Below, one piece after another: positions 1 through 10,970 of a DNA stretch of 64,000 nucleotides. The stretch comes from Bilabrum cf. latius. Lineage: Eukaryota; Bigyra: Bicosoecida; Bigyra; Bicosoecida. A program made the position numbers and the translations under genes. The notes beneath the pieces are model-generated. The model had not been told where the DNA came from and ran no database searches. It saw only the letters and a program-made list of their open reading frames with translations. Numbering within the stretch: the stretch's first letter is position 1; every line of letters begins with the position of its first letter. The stretch lies in NCBI GenBank assembly GCA_965178125.1, contig OZ237751.1:248001-312000 (forward strand), in the 5' to 3' direction.

Positions 1-1658
1 CAAAGGAAGTCTCCTTTGCCCACCCAGCCACAGGGGATGCCTCCTTTGTGTCGCGGGCGAAGGCCACCTGCGTCAGGCAGATGAGAGACTCGACAGCCAG
101 AGCAAAGGTTCCGTCAGCCATGTCCAGCAGGTGTGGGAGCACCCCTCCCTCCACGAAGAATTTCGCGTGCTGCTCCCCCCTGCCGGGAGGAGACACCAGG
201 TTGGCCACCACCCACATGGCCTGCTGCTTCAGCGCAATCACATCCACCGGGGCGGACGCACCGCCCACCAGTCCCCGGGCATTCACACTGGAGCTGCCCG
301 GCCCCTGAGGCACCGAGTGGTCCAGGCTTGGCACGGGCCCGGCTTGCCCCGCGCCTATTGCGCTCCTCGACGACTCCTCGGCTGCCTTCGCGGCGGGGTG
401 TTCCCCGGTTAGGATGCCCCTTACGGAGCGCATGATGGAAGGAACGGCCGCTACTGCCTCCGTGGGCGCATGGTGGCTCGTGACCCCGCAGCTGTTCCCC
501 ACAACGGTCAGCAGCGGTGCTGCCATCCTGGACGTCCTTGCGTGAAAGAGCGCATTCCCGGCCAGCCTGAGCCCCCCTTTGTTGATGAACTGCTTAAGGA
601 TATTGTCATGCACCTGCACGATCATTGCCAGCAGCTGGGCCGCTTCGGCGCCTATGGTTTCGTCCACTGGCCCAGAGGCATGGGGGCCAGCACCGCTGCC
701 ACCCTCCTTGCTCTCGCTTGCACCAGCACCAGCACCAGCACCGGCACCCTGTTTGAAGGCAACTCCCGCCATGGCAGCCCGCTCTGCTGCGGCCTTGCTC
801 ATGGTGACTCCGTCAGAGCCGCTCGCGCCCGCCTAGTGCGCGGCCGCCGGTCTCAGCCAGTAGAGGCAGAGGGCCACCACATCCAGCTCGAGGATGGTGC
901 GAGGCTCTAGCCCCGGTCCCCGCATCATGTTGGTCAGGGCCCAGAGGCACGTGCTGGCGAGAGAGATGGGCCGCTGGTAGGCGCTTCGCATGATGGCGGC
1001 GAATGCGCCTTGGGCCAGAAGAACGTCCCGCACTCGATCGAGAGAGGCGGCCATGGTGCCGAGCGCGTGCACGGCGTACTCTGCCATTACCTTGTGCTCA
1101 CCCTCGGCCAGGCGGATGATTTCGGGAGATACTTGCATGACGTAGTCCACGTGTTCGTCTGTGCCCGTGGCAAGCGTGTCCACGATCCAGACGGCTTCGA
1201 GGCAGTGGGCATCCAGAACCGAACTCCGCTGCTCGCCCCTGCCGCCCCGAATGAAGAACCGCAGAGCTTCGATCAGATTGAGGTCCATGACAAACTCCAA
1301 TGGCGGGTCATCGTCTTGCGTTATGGCGCGTCGGATCATCTGCAGCCCTTCCAACTGGTGCCTGGCCTTGGGGCCCCGGATTGCCTTGCGAGCTGCCTCC
1401 CGTAAGGCGTCTGGAGATATCGCGATGACTGGCTCAGGCCCTCTGCAAGGAACAATTCTTGAATGAGTTTTCAAAATTGCGTGTTTACGTGGTGAGAGGA
1501 GGCTGTCTGGGAGATCGTGTATCCGGGAACGAGCAGCACTCACCGTCGTCGAGTTCGAACCAGCCTCTTTTCCCGCTATAATCGAACCCGCTGTATGCTT
1601 TTGCTAGAGCGTGCCTACGAATACATTGAATCGATGAGTAACCCTTTGTTCGGTGCAT
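1..1658 (-). CDS. Importin-alpha-like armadillo-repeat protein (3' end outside window)
   Basis: Importin-alpha family adaptors bind nuclear localisation signals in a groove built of armadillo (ARM) repeats. The downstream exon (from about 1440 to the window edge) has stacked ARM-like helices: 'LEAVWIVDTLATGTDE', 'AEYAVHALGTMAA', 'TCLWALTNMMRGPG', 'KQQAMWVVANLVSPPGG' and 'FVEGGVLPHLLDMADG'. The W-x-x-x-N pattern of importin-alpha is visible in the last two groups. A first exon (1544–1658, ATG at 1656–1658) ends at a GTGAGT donor. The matching acceptor is ambiguous between two adjacent AGs near 1441–1445; the second keeps the frame. One in-frame UAG (833–835) lies in a Gly/Ala-rich insert between ARM blocks, after which ARM homology resumes, so it is not a terminator. 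The arginine-rich importin-beta-binding segment is not obvious. It could be another ARM protein; family assignment is moderate. Confidence 0.62.
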
Positions 1659-1963
1659 TCCTAAAGAAAGCACTGGCTTGTGTGAGTCTGATGCAGCAAA
1701 TCACTTTCTCACTCGACGGCTTTCCTCTTTCGAAATTGTCTGTTTCACTTCGCTTCGTCTCTGCTCCAATACTTTCTGCGCTGCATCACCTCGGCCACTC
1801 ATTGGCTAGAAGCCCACAGATGCCTCCAAAGGCCTGCCAGATGACATTCGAATCCAAGCTTGGGTGATGACGAGTGATTTTGAAACGGTTTAGGGCAGTC
1901 GCACGGTTGTAGATTGAAAGCTGTTCAATGCTTACAATATTCTGTGCATCTCGGTGCTCTGCA
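1659..1963. other. Intergenic, no gene seen
   Basis: About 300 bases between the importin-like gene start and the MTFP1 stop, both on the minus strand. The open frames here lack recognisable protein features. It should hold the importin-like promoter and the MTFP1 3' end, but I see no distinct motif. Confidence 0.5.
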
Positions 1964-3108
1964 TCACATCCATCCACCTTTACCACCACCGACCCCACCC
2001 CCTTGGCCCTGACCCCCCCTCTCAAAGTACCCCTTCCGCGTCGCTTCCTCCGCCAGCATGGACTGCACCTCGTCTGCACTGTCACCCCCTCGACCACCAC
2101 CCCATCCCCTGGCCTCTAACGCATCCTGCTACTGGCTGCCGCCGCCGCCCCCTCCCATTCCCACCGTCTCCAAGAGCACGTGCTCCGCACCCCGCTGCGC
2201 GGACTCATGCCCGAAATGGGGGGGCACGCACAGCCGGGGCCGCACAAACCTGTCCATGATCCGGTGCACAAATGTGTCCAGCGGCTCCACGATGAGCGGG
2301 ATGGTGGAAAGCCCCACCACAGTGGGAAGGAACCGCCGCACCATGGGGTGGCCGTGCAAGGTCCTGGCGGTGGCCCGCAGGGCCTGCATGCCGGGAGACT
2401 CTGCTCGCAGCTAGGCGGCACTGGCCGTCGTGCTGGACTGTGCAATCGGCTCTAGAGCTTCCACTCCTGCCTGAGTGGCGGCCACCACCCGGTTGATGGC
2501 AAGGCCAGGCAGCGCTACGGAAGCGAAGCCCTGCCACAGGAGCGTATCGGCCGCGGCCGCAGCCGGTGTAGGCGGGGCTGTTCCATGGTCTGCACTGCTC
2601 AGGCTGTCTCGAAGAAGCTTGACGTGCTGAATCGTTTTCTCCGTGACCTATGGGCTTTCATCCTTTGCTTGCTGAGCCTTACGGTAGTCGTCCTCCGCCG
2701 AGCTGACCATATCGCGGACTCTACTGACTTGTTGGCAACGCTGCGTGGAAATTCGGTCCGAACAATAGTGTTTGCTGTGTCAAATGTGCTACTTCTGCAG
2801 TGTGATCCGTCCAGAAGCTCATACACGTGGTATCTTACCGCCTATGCTTTGGTCGTTTTGTCGTATGTGTCGCACAGGACATACCCCGCAGCAGCGATGT
2901 ACGAAGGGTAGTATATTTGAGGGAGTACTGGCTTGAATGCCTCGCCGAGTTCGTTTGCGTATCCAAGGTACCTGAGAGCAGTGTCCCTCCAAATGTCTGT
3001 GCTCTGCACCGATGAATCATCGCTACCCTGCGACTTTGCTCCGGCAAACTCGTACTTATCCCAATCACAATGCAATTTTGAACTAGAGGTGTCCGTATTC
3101 TTTGCCAT
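1964..3108 (-). CDS. MTFP1: Mitochondrial fission process protein 1 (MTP18 family)
   Basis: MTFP1/MTP18 is an inner mitochondrial membrane protein that promotes fission. Exon 1 (2839–3108) carries 'LRYLGYANELGEAF' and 'AAGYVLCDTYDKTTKA', matching the family N-terminal motif (RYLGYLNEVGEAF … YVLADAIDKGKKA). Exon 2 (1964–2740) carries 'LLWQGFASVALPGLAINRV' and 'VVGLSTIPLIVEPLDTFV', the second family block (WQ-ASVA-PG-INR … LLTIPIIIHPID). The 98-nt intron 2741–2838 (GTAAGA…CGCAG) joins the exons in phase 0, giving 348 residues. That is about twice the usual animal length, through a hydrophilic N-terminus, a mid linker and a Gly-rich tail. Four UAG codons (2842, 2648, 2411, 2129) are in frame, three of them between or next to conserved blocks, and the true stop is UGA at 1964–1966. 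Without UAG as sense the protein would lack its second conserved half. Confidence 0.82.
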
Positions 3109-3445
3109 TATGGGATATATCGCTGCAAGTGCGAGCTGGGCGACCTGAAATTGAGCCAAGCCCAGGAGACGCTGACGAATGCGCTATAAATCGCAATATT
3201 TTGCTTGAATAAAGCTAGTATCCTGATCATAATCAAAGCGAATGATTTATGCTGTATTGACTTCTCGTGTCGGTTGCCCAAGACGCTACAATGCCTTCAC
3301 TGTGCTCAGCTAGAGCTCGGATCCTGGTGGGGAGCAACTGCTCTCAACGCGGGTGAGCTCAATTGTGCTCGTACCGTGCAGCCCCAACCACCATCATGTC
3401 CTACCAACATGCAAAGATCCTACCCTGCGATGCCTGATTCCCGCC
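3109..3445. other. Intergenic, no gene seen
   Basis: About 340 bases between two minus-strand genes: MTFP1 upstream region and the 3' side of the Dispatched-like gene. No supported coding region, RNA gene or repeat was recognised. Confidence 0.5.
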
Positions 3446-6400
3446 TCATACCTCTGCAGCAGATTTTTGGCTTGCTTTCTCGTCGTTACCCCCGGAGGGA
3501 GGGCCGCCTTCCTCGAGCTGCCGAGACTTGCCCGAACTCGAAGCCAGCTCCATTTCGGCGGCGCGCCTCTGCTTGTGTGCCTGCTCAACCAGGTCGGTTC
3601 CGAAGAGCATATCGCTCAAAAACACGTAAAAGTCCCCGTCGGGGTACTGCTCGGGCCCGAATACGATGAGCATGGGCGGCAAAAAGAGCATCGTGTACAG
3701 GAACGCGATCAGGAGGCTCAGGAAGAGCGTGGACCCGAAGATGGTGAAGAAGGGCAGCGCTGCTCCGAACAGGAAGCTGGATGAGATCAGGCTGGTGCTC
3801 GCTCCCCCCACGATGGACACGCCGAGCTCCAGGAGGGCGTACCTCGTCCTGAAAAAGGTCCCCTTGGCCCTGCTGGTCGCGTACGAGATGATGATGTGGG
3901 TGGAATAGTCCACGGACAGCCCTACGAGAACCGACGCAGAGATAGACTCCACGAAGTCCAGCTTGCGTCCCAGCGCCACGAACATGCCGAGGATGCCCAG
4001 CACGATGCCAGCCACCATCACCAGAGCGATCAGAGCAACGCGCCAGTTCCCGCTGGACACCAGCAGGCACACGGCAGCGACCGCCACCGATGCTCCTACG
4101 GCCTACCACGTGGCCTGCACCATCACGTTGCTGGTCTGGAGGAAGGCAAATCGGAAGCTGGAAGTGAAGCCCTTGTTGTACCCCTACTCGGCCTCGTCGT
4201 TGACATCGTCAAAGTGCTCCGTCCATGCGTCGTAGTGCCTCTGCTGCTCCACCCTCCCTGGGTTGAAACTGATCGACATGTTGAACCTGGACCGGATGAA
4301 GAGCAGCTCGTCGCCCGCCTGCCCCGTCACCCCACCGAAGAACTCGCCCACGAGGTCCTTGACCGGGAACTGGGAGACTGTGGCCACCGACACGGGGTCA
4401 GAGGCGTTATAGTTGGGATCCTGGTAGGTCTGCGAGAAATTCCACATCGCGGAAGCCATCTGCTCCTTGCCGGTGTACGCCTGCACAGCCCCAAACTGCT
4501 CCCGCTGCCAGTCCACGAACATCTGGACCGGACAAAACATACCGATCCCGCCGGCCAAAAAGAATGGCGAGGAGTCGTCGGCTGGGTTGAACCGGAGCCC
4601 GACCAGATCCTGGCATACCCCCGCCAGATGCTCCTGCGCTGCCACGCTGGTGGGGTTAAACTCTTGGTCGTACCGCACAGAGCCGACGTTGTTTTCGTCG
4701 TTCGGGTCGATGCCGCTGCGGTCGAGCGGCCTGCCGGGGTCCACGCCCCAGATGCCGTTCACCTCCGCTCCCGACCCCTGGCTCTCGGATGGCCTGAACT
4801 TGGGCTGCAGAATCTCCACGATCTGATAGATCTGGCTCTCCTCGGGAAGGCCGACCTCCTGCTCGTCCGGACCCTCGAGGTACGCAGCACCCACAGCCGA
4901 CAGCACGAGGAGACAGAGGAATAGGCCCAGCAATGGGAACCTGAAGTTGTGCGTGAAAGGCGCCCAGTACTTGTAAAAGAACTGCTCGATGCTGCGGAAG
5001 GAGCTGATGTCTACTGCACGGTGTGTCGCAGTCGAGGTGTCGTCGCCATCGCCGCCTGGCGCTTGGCCTGGCGCACTGGCCCCACTGGATCCCGCCTGGG
5101 CAACTGCAGCTGCCGGCAGTTTCTTGGATGCTTGGGACTGCAGGGGCTCGGGGGCCCACACGTCGACCCCTTCCTCTCGCTTCCTTGCAGCGGCCTCGTG
5201 CGCCTTCCTTCGTGCTTTGGCTGCGTTCTTGAGCGACTGGCTGGCCTCTGAACCAGGCTTCAGCGCCTCCTCATCGATGCGGCGCTGCTGGGCGTACGTG
5301 TTCCAGCACGACAATCCGCAGCAGTCGTTTCCGCAGTACTCGTCCGGCAGCTTGCTCCTGCAGCAGCACTGCTTCTCCATGCCCCACAGGTGCCAGAGCA
5401 CCACAAAGGCCGCGAACGTCGTGATGGTGTGGCAGTACACGGCAAGCACCATGAGGCTTGAGAGAGTGCCGAAGGAGGCGATCGCGGGGATCGGTGACGC
5501 ACTCGTCACACCGAACGCCACCGCGGTGGTGAGGGATGTGACGAACATCGCGTTTGCCGCCCGGGACCAGACCCAGTCCACTCGCTGGGGGAGGCCCTCG
5601 TCGCCCTTGGGCCCCACCTCGCTCTCGGGCTCGTGCTCGGACTGCTTCCAGGCGTCCAGCATCACGAAGATGTCATCTGTGGGGCGATCGGGCAAACGCA
5701 GAAACTGACAAAAAGGATGGGGGCTTCATGCGGGCGACGGTGCGCTCTGCAGATGGTGCCACTATGCAACTGTGGGAGTGGTCAATTTGCTCACCTGCAC
5801 CAATGCCGAGGATGATGAAGATGGCTAGCAGGTTCAGCTGGGGGCTGATCTTGATGCCCAGGATACCGTGGTAGATCGCCAGCGCGCAGGGGTAGCTCCA
5901 GGCCACACCAAGCACGCCCACGACTGCGATGATGGTGCTGCCGGTCTGCATGCCCACCACCAGAGCGACACTCACGCCAGCAGCGGCAGTCAGCAGCAAG
6001 TCTCCCTGCACGAGTCGGCTGATCTCCACGGAGGAGAATCCGTCCGAGTAGTAGTTGGACTTGAACGTCCTAGGACTGGCGTCCTGCAGGAAATCCAAGT
6101 ACTGGGTGGACCACTCCTGTACCTCCTCCTGCTGCTCGTCCTCCTTGTCAAGCACCGTGTTGTAGTCGGGCAGCGGGCCACCGAAGAATAGGTATACCTG
6201 CGTGTACTTGGCCTTGTACACAGGCGGGCTCTGCTCCACGCCCTCAAAGAACTCGGCGCTCACGAAGAAATCGGAGCCCCCGGGCCACTCGTTCTCGTAG
6301 GCCTCCCGCAGCCGCTGCTCGACGAGCGCGTCCGTCAGGTTGGCCACATCAGCCGAGGTGAATGGCTCGCCCTGAAACACGATCACCTCAAGGGGGCTGT

Positions 6401-7161
6401 AGAAGGACGCGCACTTGCCGTTCAGGTACGTGGGCTTGTGGCAGTAGTCTGGGAAATCGTCAATGGTCTGCCCCTGGAATGAGGGCGGGTTCTCGATCTG
6501 GTCCTGGTCGTAGGGGAAGCTCGAGGGGCCCAGTGCCTGCTGGTAGGCGTGCAGCTCCTGCATGGTGGCTGCAGTGAAGAAGTTGTCGCTCCTCGAGGTC
6601 ATGATGAACCAGTTAAGGTACTCCTGCGGTAAGTGAGATAAACTTAAATGCGCGGGTTGTACGTGGAAGAGAGTGGGCGGCGGGTCGGGCATGAGGGTGC
6701 GTCGACGCACGCACAGGGCTTTTTTACTGCATGCGACCTGCTCGGCTCACCGCTTGCGACAGTGTGGGTTGCGAGGACACTGCTGCTTCATTAGAGTCTT
6801 CGATGATGGCGGATAGCACTTGCCTGTGGAGGAGCATGGCGAGATTGTTGTTCGGTGCGTTTCGGGGACAAATCGGGGAAAGTGCGGCGACTCGTCGCGG
6901 ACGCGGGTATGCGACCACCGATTCGTTACCTCACGCTTGGGCAACAGCCGGCTCGTTCAGCGCAAACAACTGGCCAGGGCTATCAGCTTCGGAATCGCCA
7001 GTATCTAATAGTCCTGGAGTAAAAGATAGCGCTACAAACAGCAGCATCAACACAAAGCCACCGGCGAACACGAGCAGCGGCTGTGTTGCGATGCATCCAG
7101 TGAATGCCCTCCTAGCTTGCACCACGACGTTCTCATCACTTCCAGACCCACCAGCCTGCAT
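3446..7161 (-). CDS. RND-superfamily permease, Dispatched/Patched (sterol-sensing) type
   Basis: Polytopic membrane protein of the eukaryotic RND family (Patched, Dispatched, NPC1), which moves lipids or lipidated ligands using an ion gradient. Four exons fit exactly: 6935–7161, 6751–6823, 5795–6623 and 3446–5676, with GT–AG introns of 111, 127 and 118 nt and matching phases. They total 3,360 nt, or 1,119 residues. A transmembrane helix lies near residues 28–48, followed by a large ectodomain. A sterol-sensing-like bundle leads into 'LGIGADDIFVMLDAWKQS' across the third intron. The second half repeats the plan with 'VGLSVDYSTHIIISYA' near residue 960. The two acidic motifs (GADD and GxSVDY) are the RND proton-relay positions as in Dispatched. 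UAGs at 4184 and 4103 lie just before the second membrane bundle; the stop is UGA. Substrate is not predictable. Patched-related families remain an alternative. Confidence 0.8.
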
Positions 7162-7492
7162 GTTCGGCTGACTTGAAGTTTGCTAAGTTGTATTGGACAT
7201 TGGGCTTACTCGGCCACCTGCCTGCGCGCTAGCAAGAGGTGCGTTGTGATCGACAACGATCGATGCACCAAAGCTGCCTGTGGTCCGAGCACCTGGCGTC
7301 ATCATGATAGCGAGTCTGAAAGTAGTCAACATGCAGTATGCTTCTCACCATATAGCGCGAACCAGAGCTGCTTCTGTTCTGAAGTGCAAAGCTGAAGTGA
7401 CACACAAGACCCAAATGAACCGCTTAGCGCCGCGCAATAACTCTCAGCGGAACCTCACGCCGGCGGGTCGGGTCAAACCATTTCTCTCCAGC
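7162..7492. other. Divergent intergenic region
   Basis: About 330 bases between the start of the Dispatched-like gene (minus) and the signal peptide of the secreted glycosidase-like gene (plus). The plus frame is open from 7280, so the latter may start further upstream (for example ATG at 7415). No other gene is seen. Confidence 0.45.
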
Positions 7493-10400
7493 ATGATTGC
7501 GTGCCTCGTGTGTCTTGTATGTTTTACACTTGCACTAGCATCGCCCGGATCTGTTAGTCTCGTGACCTCGAGTGATAGCTGGGTCGCAGTTGAGGTGAAA
7601 CAAGGTACAGCAGGCTATCGCGTCGTAGTCTCCAGGACCAATGGTGCACTGCTTGCAGTCCAGAATTCGGTGTCTAGACCGGTCAGTACATCAATGAATG
7701 TTTCGATGGGATCGCACAACTAGTGCTTGTGGGGTATGTTCGACTCGGCGCAGGGTAGCTACGTTGGTGGCTGCAGCTTTGGTGGCAGCTCGCAATTTAG
7801 CATGCATTGGAATGGTCAGCCAGTAGGTTTACTGACCCAAGAGGCATTTAATTCATCTGTTGGTACGCTGTAGCTGATATACAACGACACGGCTGCTGAC
7901 AGCACTTCAGATCAACAGCAGAGCTCCATCGGGGCTGCGGGGACACTCGTGGAAGTCAGCTTCACGTTCAATGCCTCGGTTGGCTTTGGTGGCAGCACCA
8001 GCAAGTCCAACAAGAATTCGCCCGCACCTTGGTTTGGCGCATCGCTCCGGGTGCACAGCGCCCCGGACGGCGTCTCGCCCTCGAGCCCGCTCACCACGCT
8101 CGCCTTCCCAAGCGAGCTCCTCTTCCCGGGGAACAGCACCGCGGGGGCCACGATCCCATTCCTCCCCGGCGCGCGGCTGCGGAGGGGGTTCTTCGGCCGG
8201 CTCCTGCCGGGGTCGGGGTCGGGGTCGGGATCGAATTCGCAGGAGGAGCAAGTGCTCGGGAGCGAGCAAGGGGAGGGAGCAATCCCGCGGTGGACGCTCG
8301 ACTACCCGGGCCGCGGATGCTTCGCCGATTTCTGGCACACTGCGATCGATTCTCCTAGCAGCGATTCGAACCGTGCGAGCGTTGGCGAGGACCAGGACCC
8401 GTCGGGGGGCCCTGGGATGGCCGTGTTCGGGGTCGCTGGCCCCCGCGAGGTGCAGCCAGCCTCCTTCGGGCCGGTCAAGGCGAGCACGCCGGATGGCTGG
8501 TTCTTGAGTAGGACCATGCCGATCAACCTGACTCGGCCGGGGCCAGTGTCCGGCCCCGAGTCCCCCCTGATGTTGCCCAGTGGGGGCTCCCAGTCTGGGA
8601 CGGCAGGCACCGCAGTCTCGCCCAAGTCTCCGTGGATCAACACGGGCATCTGCATCGGCGACTATGCCGGCTGCCTCGAGTCCATGGCTCAGGCCAATGG
8701 CCTCAGGGACGAAGATGCTTACCCACCGCTGCCCGCCCGCTTCGAGTCCTCCCCCTTCCCCGCCGACAAGAAGACGCAGAGGCCCGTGCAGCGGCCCGCG
8801 CTTGCGGAGTGGCTCAAAGCACCGCTCATGAAAGCAGACGCGCTGGCGCTGGGCGGCATCCCCTTCAGCCAGTACGGTGAAAAGGTTCTTCCGAAGCTGC
8901 CCTCTCCCTGCATCCTGCACCTCGCCGCGTACGAGCCTCATGGATTCGACCGCTGGTACCCGGACATGATCCCACCTGCACAGCAGCTCGGCAGCACCTG
9001 CGACTTTAGGAGCATGCAGCAGCTGGCCAACTCGCAGTTTGGACTCATCACCATGCCGTACACCAACCCCACGTGGCTCGACCCCCTCGCGCCCACGCTG
9101 CAGAGCCTGCCCCAGCACGGCCTCACCCTGTCCGACGTGTGCGCGCTCAACGGCACCCTGCAGCCGTTCGTGGAGTCGTACGGTCCCAATTCGGGGGTGG
9201 TGTCGGAGCCCAGGCACCCTTTCATCTCCTCGAGGATGCATGAGCTCGTGCTGCAGATGACAGCCAACGGTACCGTTGCCGAGGAGGGCATCCCCACTGG
9301 AGGACTCGACCAGTGCGGCGGAGTCGACTCAGATATGCTGTTCGAGGACCAGATCTCGGCCAGGCCACCCATCCCGGACAGGCAGCTCCTCGCGAGGGAG
9401 GCCCCCCTCCACGGGTGCCCGGGGCAGGCGCTCCTTGGTCCCATCTCGGAGGCGAGTCATGCGCATGCTTTGGCCCCGTCCTCCGAGACGTGCTGGTTCT
9501 TCGGGGGCGGGCCGGGTTACCTGGACGGGTGGAGGCTGCACGTGGCCAACCACAGCGACAGCCCCCCACTGGCTGCCGCATCGGTAGGCACGGGCAACGA
9601 GGGCGCCAGTGGGCGCTCGATTCTCCTCCACAGCGAGCAAGGGTTCGACCGGCTGATCGGCAGAGGCGGGGTGGCATCCTCATGGGGTGCCATCCTGGGC
9701 GCGCAGCAGAACGGGCAGACCGCCTCGTGGTTCGGTGCGGACTCCATGGACGTCTGGCAGCCGGTTCCGCTGGCGGAGCAGCTATTGCGCGGCGCCGCAG
9801 TGTTCTCCCAGCACGACCTGAGCATGACCACGTTCTCGATCGACACGGACCAGCTGGCGTGGGCCGTGGGCATGGGCATGCACACGAGCCTCTCGTCCGC
9901 GTACAAGTTCGACCAGGGCTGGGCCGACGGCGTGGCGGATCTGCAGCGGCTGGTGCTGTCCAGGTACGCCTGCGACCGCGTGGTCTCTTTCGATTTCATG
10001 CAGGGCACTGCGGCGCGGCCAGACGAAGAGAGTCCGGCGTCGTTCCCCCTGTGGCGGCTTTAGCTGGAAACTGCCACTGTGATTCGGAACCAGGACTCGG
10101 GCGCCGCGCATGTGGTGCAGTTGGAAACCGAGTACTCTAACGTGACGCTTGAGTACGGCCTGGCCGAGTCTGGGTTCGGCCTGCAGTGGGCTCGTCCGGG
10201 GCCTGGGGCCCGGCAGCCGGTCCAGGCGTGCCTCGAGGAAGTAGAGGCGGCCGCGAGGCCAGGCAATGAGGCTCTCTTTGCCCCTGGTAGGAGAAGCGTG
10301 GGGCTGTGGGCGGAGGGGAGGGCGGGTTCTGCCGTGGCCGGGGCATTCCAGGAGCGGTACGGTGGAAGTCAGCTCAGCGCGGGGAGCCACGTGCTGGTCG

Positions 10401-10762
10401 AGCTGCGCGGGGTGGCGTGCGGTAGCTCTGCTTCATCTTCATCTTCATCTTCCGCGCCGAGCAAGGGTGCCCTCACGGGCCCGATGTGCATCCTGGTGCT
10501 GCAGCCCAGCGGCAATTCGACTTCCTTGCGAGTGGCCTGGGACCCCAGCTGGCCCACGAGCGGTGCGGCGACGGGGGTGGTGGTGGTGGCGACACCCGTG
10601 GGGCGGGATGGCAGTCCCGTGGGCCCGGGTCACGATGCGGTCCTGGAGCCGCCGCAGGGTACTCAGCCTGGGTTTGCTACGTTCCAGTGGAACGAGGCCG
10701 TGGCTGCTCCTGGGGGCGAGCAGGCCGGCAGGCCTTGGGGTTACCTCCTGTCCGTGGCATGA
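7493..10762 (+). CDS. Secreted glycoside-hydrolase-like protein (bacterial-type TIM-barrel family)
   Basis: A 1,089-residue protein starting with a signal peptide (MIACLVCLVCFTLALAS). The N-terminal third is beta-rich and looks like a carbohydrate-binding or mutarotase-like sandwich. The middle holds a barrel-like block: 'HGFDRWYPDMIPPA', 'GLITMPYTNPTWLDP', 'DSDMLFEDQISARP' and 'LLHSEQGFDRL'. From memory this resembles bacterial putative glycosidases (DUF6259-like), with MPYTNPTWW, LLFEDQIGARP and TEDGFDRL. I infer that the Asp/Glu of 'FEDQ' and 'SEQG' are catalytic. UAG codons occur at residues 77, 127 and 857. The last, in 'LWRL-UAG-LETATV', sits in a beta strand with homologous-looking sequence on both sides, and the stop is UGA. 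A Ser run (about 10430–10455) is encoded by a TCATCT microsatellite. A secreted polysaccharide enzyme is likely, but the substrate is unknown. Confidence 0.6.
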
Positions 10763-10970
10763 ATTGGAAGAGGGGGGCCTCTGAGTGAAGCTGTCCTGCG
10801 TGTACTGCGTCGAGTTTGTCTGCTAGGCTATCTTTTGACGCCCTTTATATCCAGTGGGCGCGGTCAGCTGGGCGATTGAACGCTCATGATGATGATCTCT
10901 GCTGTGTGCGGAACGACCCGGAGCCAGCGAGAATCTTCACGGGTATCTTTTGTTCGACACAAGCATAACC

